A stretch of 10,072 bases of DNA, taken from positions 1 to 10,072 of the forward strand of contig NDFF03000086.1 of NCBI GenBank assembly GCA_002150815.3, written 5' to 3'. Both the position numbers and the translations under genes were made by a program. The notes under the pieces were generated by a model that was not told the origin of the DNA, made no database searches, and saw only the letters and a program-made list of their open reading frames with translations. Each line of letters begins with the position of its first letter. Positions within the stretch are counted from its first letter, which is position 1. Shown piece by piece: positions 6,947 through 10,072 of the stretch. This DNA is from Grammothele lineata (taxonomy: Eukaryota; Basidiomycota; Agaricomycetes; Polyporales; Polyporaceae).

Positions 6947-9439
6947 AGAGGCTGAGTATACCTTCAACTCTAGCTCAGAGTCCTTTTTATAGGGAATTCC
7001 GAACAATAAATATGTCCCCTCCCTCCTTTCGAGGATGGAGACTTGATTGTCCAACTGCCAGGGCCTTCCTAACAATAGGTCGAAGGGTGCATTGTCCGCT
7101 ACGTAAATATTTGCCCATGTTCTGGCATCCCCACAGGTCAATTCAACATTCTTTACTAAGCCCTGCAGGTGCCCTTGCTGATTGTTGGCTCCAATTATCT
7201 CTACTTTCTCGGATTTGTCATAGGGCCTTAGGATACATGATTCCCAGACTCTTCTGCTGACAATATTCATCATTGAACCTGTATCTACAGTCGCTTTTAT
7301 GGGGTGTTCGTCGCAATGGACTACAAAATGGATAAGCGGCCTTCTGGAGCTTAATGAAATTAATGCAGCCGCTATCGGGGGTTTATCTGGGCTGGGATTA
7401 CTCTCTGTCTGTTCAATTATAGGCGTACGTTTCGCCCTGATGACATCCTGAAGATGTTGAGTGACTTCTTTCGATGTTCCTATTACTTCACCGACCGACA
7501 TAGTAAGTGGTGTATTTAATATACGGTCAAGGATTGTGATAGGTTTGACAATCCGAGACACATCAGATTGTAAGTGTTGACGCTTAGCAGGCTTTGGGAC
7601 ATTCTTATCTGTAGATTGTGTGGGTTTCTTGTGCTTAGCTTCTTCCATAACAATATCCTCGTCGTTATAAGGGTCAAATACAGCCTCGGGCTGTACTTCA
7701 ACCGGTTTAAGCGGTGCTGATGGCTCATTTGCTTTCTTCTTCGGCTCTTCCTTGTCCTTCTTAGAACTTCCTTCCTTATGCTTAGACGCCCGTGGTGGAG
7801 GGAATACACCTTCAAACTTCATTTTGCGCTTTTCTTTAGTTACAGGACGTTGAGCTCGCTCAACGGGGAATACTAGATTGTCATCCTCGGAATCAGTCTC
7901 GATGTCCGATTCTTCAGATGCTTGAGCTAATAATGTGACAAAGTTTGACTTAGGTGACATCCGAATGACAGCTTGGGCGATAGGTTCATTACGGTTACGC
8001 AGAATCATTGTCCCGTCGCTTAAAACGAGCTTGTTGTTACTATCTCGCTTGATAGCTCCGCTTTCTATCAGCTCATTAATCTTGATACATGAGTTGAGTG
8101 AATGTCCTTTCTCTCCACAGCCATAGCATAGGAATTCTTGGCTTGAAACATTGTTAACTTTCATTGGCGAACTAGCATTGATAACGGTGAGGACTTTGTC
8201 TCGAGGCGCTTTGATAATGAACGAAATGTCCTTATCTATCTTATATGCACGGTAGTAGAGAGCTGCATATGAAGGGTCATCAATGGACATCTTCTGAAGC
8301 CGAGTAATGATGTCTTCAACGTCATTGCTTTCATGGCTTATAATTGGTGCCGGTGATGCTTCTTTAGGTTTCTCCTCGGTCTTTGTCTCCTTTTTAGACT
8401 CCTTAGTCTCATCTTGACTTGTAGTTGTCTGTTTCCGAGATTTCTTTGACTTCTTTGCCTTCTTCTGGTGCTTCTTAGACTTTTCTTTGTCTGACTTACT
8501 GCTAGCATCTGTATCTGCAGACGCTGATGAATCATAGTCGCTGTCGGTGCTAGAATCAGAGTCAGAATCCTCCTCTTCATCCGACTCGCTTCCTGAATCA
8601 GAGCATGTGTCTTCAGCATCAAATCTGTCTCGAGCATACATCTTTTCTAGCATAGTTATCAGTTTTGCCACTTCGAAGGGGTCTTTCATATCATGGGCAG
8701 TATATTGAGCAAGATATTTTGTCTCTAGTCGAGCTTGTGTTCGCCGTGGTATACCTTGCCAGAAATATTTAGCATATTCCTCTTCAGTAATGATAGTCTT
8801 CAGCTTAAGCCATCCAGCAACTTTTTGAAACTTGCGGTAATACCTCCGTACTCGGCTCATAGAATTTAGAGGCTTGTGCTTAAACTCTTTGACTAAAACT
8901 TTGAGATCTTTCTTCTTATATCGGCTGTTACGTAGGTCTGAATCAAATAGTTTCTCAATGCCAGCCTTGAGAGTGGTCCAATCTGGCTTGTTACTATCGT
9001 AGATTGTCTCAAGAAGATCCTTGACATATGAGTTGCAGTACCGTCGAATGAGCTCACATTTATCTTTTTCCGTTGTGACTGAGTTCTGAACGAGAAGATC
9101 CTCATATTCAGAGAGAAACTCCTGGGTATATAGCGGTTGCCCACGGAAGAGTTTGGGGGCATGCTTGGATCCCCTTGCGGGCATATCAGCTTTGGTTCTC
9201 GACATGATGGTAACAGTAGTCGTTGGAATAACAGGTGGTGGAGGATTGACTACTGTCTGGACTATCGGTTGTGCTTGAGGAGCGGGAGGATTAATAGGTG
9301 GAGGCGGATTGACTACTATTTGAGGTATCGGTAGTACTTGAGTAGGAGGATTAGCTTGCGGCTGTTGCGGTGCTTGAGGTGCTGGAGGCTGATTGGGATT
9401 TACGACGGGCGGCGTCGATGGCCCAGTATCCGGGGGCAT
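4970..9439 (-). CDS. gag-pro: Gag-aspartic protease polyprotein with long GC-rich C-terminal extension
   Basis: This ORF encodes 1489 residues from an ATG at 9439; an ATG at residue 79 is an alternative start. Residues 1-78 are proline-rich with a 21-residue repeat (VVNPPPP at 42-48 and 63-69). Residues about 95-275 are a mainly helical Gag capsid-like region. Residues 276-315 are very acidic and serine-rich, followed by a lysine-rich tract (316-340) that could bind RNA or act as a nuclear signal. A CCHC zinc knuckle (C438-x2-C441-x4-H446-x4-C451) should bind element RNA. A retropepsin-like protease follows, with catalytic DTGS at 719-722 and LLLGRP at 788-793. From about residue 832 the chain becomes Pro/Ser/Thr/Ala-rich and GC-biased, with a helical stretch at about 1425-1489. 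Gag proteins of this class assemble the cytoplasmic particle, and the protease matures Gag and Pol. The final 62 nt overlap the first-ATG pol ORF in the +1 frame. The function of the extension is unknown. Confidence 0.92.
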   Translation of the reverse strand: MPPDTGPSTPPVVNPNQPPAPQAPQQPQANPPTQVLPIPQIVVNPPPPINPPAPQAQPIVQTVVNPPPPVIPTTTVTIMSRTKADMPARGSKHAPKLFRGQPLYTQEFLSEYEDLLVQNSVTTEKDKCELIRRYCNSYVKDLLETIYDSNKPDWTTLKAGIEKLFDSDLRNSRYKKKDLKVLVKEFKHKPLNSMSRVRRYYRKFQKVAGWLKLKTIITEEEYAKYFWQGIPRRTQARLETKYLAQYTAHDMKDPFEVAKLITMLEKMYARDRFDAEDTCSDSGSESDEEEDSDSDSSTDSDYDSSASADTDASSKSDKEKSKKHQKKAKKSKKSRKQTTTSQDETKESKKETKTEEKPKEASPAPIISHESNDVEDIITRLQKMSIDDPSYAALYYRAYKIDKDISFIIKAPRDKVLTVINASSPMKVNNVSSQEFLCYGCGEKGHSLNSCIKINELIESGAIKRDSNNKLVLSDGTMILRNRNEPIAQAVIRMSPKSNFVTLLAQASEESDIETDSEDDNLVFPVERAQRPVTKEKRKMKFEGVFPPPRASKHKEGSSKKDKEEPKKKANEPSAPLKPVEVQPEAVFDPYNDEDIVMEEAKHKKPTQSTDKNVPKPAKRQHLQSDVSRIVKPITILDRILNTPLTMSVGEVIGTSKEVTQHLQDVIRAKRTPIIEQTESNPSPDKPPIAAALISLSSRRPLIHFVVHCDEHPIKATVDTGSMMNIVSRRVWESCILRPYDKSEKVEIIGANNQQGHLQGLVKNVELTCGDARTWANIYVADNAPFDLLLGRPWQLDNQVSILERREGTYLLFGIPYKKDSELELKVYSASTPPESSPDTLSTPETLSAMSYYTNAPDATHPTAIAPHYDGGLETDIMFLESYGSWQDCAYEDWVLPASRFVANVSDALGAPVRETARRHGQAWVRFFPTAHLNEPEREERAPSTCSAAYERPSEYTAARPCSPSPRDTTPSPPDTPLFLSSASSLPLELPLFPSLVPPPAFSISDDTDDDADSAPGDPTAPGDPALARLLREVLEWRRAQATEDNADHAPEGRESQQGSNGEVVRYVPLVIHATSSADDARRAHSAPLLQLPVPLRSLAPSPIAAHEPLSPIPIDPAHSLTPPAGVLSANDPGTLSSPVSSPSNDTIPPLPRHARFPRPATPFPYLDREPVPLNARYLLPPDGSTTAVLPGKPVTLYDVPRPEGLRFPQDSPLSSVSEEIPDLVSVSATPSPATTPPESPHAFQAACEDLLYQDESPRPVKKPRVSASPARTIDPRTQVARRTGPYADAYRAHRTHQAERDVVHYVDDVSVRFDAPRHDEGTPSPRTEYAALADALAALSYEYPSLNACALELSAPTSIVAAPPPLLSFYTQYATDAPGALSTPAIPTPTPVHTPAPAEDPVALPPTRFATPSPPPSRSVTPDACLDDPERQRRIIARLLATDELHDTVDTALDGFRDLVEYALNVSTHEISKWLCEYFREELDQPLD
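9240..9353 (-). repeat. 63-bp repeat encoding the proline-rich Gag N-terminus
   Basis: Two diverged in-frame copies, at about 9240-9293 and 9303-9353, are offset by 63 bp (21 codons). Both encode a VVNPPPP core followed by a Pro/Gln/Ala stretch. The in-frame period points to internal duplication in a probably disordered N-terminal arm of Gag. Confidence 0.7.
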
Positions 9440-9452
9440 ACACTAGTCAAGA

Positions 9453-9633
9453 TCCAATGCGCGGTATGCGTCCTTTCCACGACTAGCGACTAACCAACAG
9501 TATGGATAGCAGGATAAGGCGGCAAGGCAAAGGTATAACTGGCGAATGTCCTCTTCCAATGCGCGGTATGCGTCCCTCCCACGACTAAACGACTATTCAA
9601 CAGTATGAATAGTAGGGTAGGGCGGCAAGGCAA
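9453..9633 (-). repeat. Tandem duplication in the gag leader, two copies of about 78 nt at 102-nt period
   Basis: Copy 1 is at 9453-9530 (78 nt) and copy 2 at 9555-9633 (79 nt). By eye they differ at about nine substitutions and one indel, so they are close to 87% identical. Each begins on the plus strand with TCCAATGCGCGGTATGCGTC and ends with GGCGGCAAGGCAA. Each contains a short hairpin: arms 9592-9599 and 9606-9613 in copy 2, arms 9490-9496 and 9503-9509 in copy 1, with the same 6-nt loop. The repeat lies just upstream of the gag ATG. It may be an RNA element for translation or packaging, or a relic of repeat expansion. Confidence 0.85.
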
Positions 9634-10002
9634 TGGAGGTCGAGGGCTGGTGCAAAGATAGAGACTTGAAGTAGGGGGCAATGATATAGACCAATGCCCC
9701 TCGCGGTGGGCTCCAATTTGACGTACGCTCAAGTCAATGAGATAAAACTCGATCAACTATTTGCCTGAGGGAATCGGACTAGACTCAAAGTCAGATGAGC
9801 TTCCTCAGTTGTTCGATGACGATGATGAAGTCTCTACCTCTGAGTAGCAGGGGATAGAAGGGATAGTACGAGGACTAGAGTGGATACGAGCGTTAGAAGT
9901 ACTACACTTGAGCACTTGCTTACGAGGGGGACGTTACGTACTAGGGTACCGCCGGTTGCAGTACGCTAGGGAGTTTCTCACACAGCTCACGTTTGAGGGG
10001 AA

Positions 10003-10012
10003 AGAACGTTCT
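10003..10012. repeat. 10-bp perfect palindrome AGAACGTTCT
   Basis: The sequence AGAACGTTCT equals its own reverse complement. It lies 25 nt downstream of the TATA box in the element's direction. A symmetric site like this could bind a dimeric transcription factor, but a 10-bp palindrome can also occur by chance. No factor is assigned. Confidence 0.4.
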
Positions 10013-10018
10013 CATTCT

Positions 10019-10036
10019 CCCTGCTCAGAGGCAGGG
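10019..10036 (-). repeat. Perfect inverted repeat just downstream of the TATA box
   Basis: CCCTGC and GCAGGG form a perfect 6-bp stem around a 6-nt loop, directly downstream of the TATA box in the element's direction. It falls about where transcription should begin, so it could be a DNA-level operator, or a hairpin at or near the transcript 5' end. Confidence 0.5.
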
Positions 10037-10045
10037 CTTTATATA
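10037..10045 (-). promoter_or_regulatory. TATA box of the retrotransposon promoter
   Basis: On the minus strand this reads TATATAAAG, a close match to a eukaryotic TATA box, and lies 27 nt inside the TG end of the window. Transcription would be expected to begin roughly 25-35 nt further into the element, near 10010-10020, which is upstream of gag. It is the only strong TATA box I saw in the leader. The promoter role is inferred from sequence and position. Confidence 0.55.
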
Positions 10046-10072
10046 CTATGAGGTACGGGAACTATTCTAACA

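Larger units (their letters stand above)
1204..10072 (-). mobile_element. Ty3/Gypsy-type LTR retrotransposon, minus strand, left end unresolved
   Basis: The order is LTR/leader, gag-protease, then RT, RNase H and integrase. RT preceding integrase is the Ty3/Gypsy order, as opposed to Ty1/Copia. Both large ORFs are uninterrupted and all expected catalytic residues are visible. The right edge of the window reads TGTTAG in the element's direction, which fits an LTR start. The matching 3' LTR is not seen in the left 1.2 kb, so the span given is the supported core. The element may extend to or past position 1 if the ORF at 1059-150 belongs to it. The style of RT and integrase suggests a basidiomycete fungal lineage; that placement is inference from family resemblance. 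Confidence 0.93.
9634..10072 (-). repeat. Probable 5' LTR and untranslated leader, inner LTR edge unresolved
   Basis: This 439-nt stretch has no credible gene and lies upstream of gag. Its outer end is TG (TGTTAG read on the minus strand), the usual start of an LTR. A TATA box, a hairpin and a palindrome sit in its first 70 nt. The LTR's inner edge cannot be set because the partner LTR is not in the window. One possible edge is the CA at 9561-9560, followed by TTGGA, which would make an LTR of about 513 nt. That CA lies inside the leader duplication and occurs in both copies, and no convincing tRNA primer-binding match was recognised after it. The LTR call is inferred from position and terminus. 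Confidence 0.5.

Noticed and set aside
6961..6966. A possible donor (GTATAC at 6961) that would splice the protease directly to RT, removing the GC-rich block.
   Set aside because: The donor leaves phase 0. The acceptor candidates examined (near 4512, 4494, 4481 and 4472) do not restore the pol frame, and the long continuous ORF through the block argues for translation.
9541..9560. A possible tRNA primer-binding site (TTGGAAGAGG on the minus strand) after GCGCA.
   Set aside because: The same GCGCATTGGA occurs in both copies of the leader duplication, and I could not match the following bases to a tRNA 3' end, so it is not annotated.
9490..9756. An 88-codon minus-strand open frame upstream of gag.
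   Set aside because: It crosses the leader duplication, has no recognisable motif, and lies in the probable untranslated leader.

Overview
The window carries most of one Ty3/Gypsy-type (Metaviridae) LTR retrotransposon lying entirely on the minus strand. The best guess for the host is a filamentous basidiomycete, probably an Agaricomycete. This rests on the style of the RT, RNase H and integrase, on a very long Gag-protease ORF with a single zinc knuckle, and on a short GTACGT...CAG intron in the last ORF. The host assignment is inference; no host gene or rRNA is present to confirm it.

Layout in the element's 5'->3' direction (right to left in window coordinates). (1) 10072-9440: about 630 nt of LTR and leader. 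A TG terminus sits exactly at the window edge, followed by a TATATAAAG box, a perfect hairpin and a 10-bp palindrome near it, and a 102-bp-period duplication just before gag. (2) 9439-4970: one uninterrupted 1489-codon ORF encoding a proline-rich N-terminus, a Gag capsid-like region, an acidic/serine then lysine-rich linker, a CCHC zinc knuckle, an aspartic protease (DTGS ... LLLGR) and a 640-residue GC-rich proline/serine/threonine-rich extension. (3) 5031-1204: pol, overlapping the end of gag in the +1 frame, with RT, RNase H and integrase and no internal stop. (4) 1059-150: a third ORF after pol, best read as two exons around a 115-nt intron, encoding an unrecognised protein of 264 residues with an acidic tail. 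(5) 149-1: noncoding DNA with 32-bp-period tandem repeats.

No 3' LTR copy is visible: nothing in 1-1203 resembles the right-hand end. Either the element continues off the left edge with the third ORF as part of it, or the left end is truncated or replaced and the third ORF is host DNA. The plus strand shows no credible gene; its open frames are shadows of the minus-strand ORFs, many of them in the GC-rich stretch of about 4.5-6.9 kb.

Functionally, Gag would form the particle, the protease would cut the polyproteins, and RT/RNase H and integrase would copy and insert the element. All expected catalytic residues are present, so the gag-pro-pol part looks intact and possibly recently active. 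The most unusual parts are the intron-bearing ORF after pol, the large GC-rich domain between protease and RT, and the duplicated, apparently covarying hairpin in the leader.
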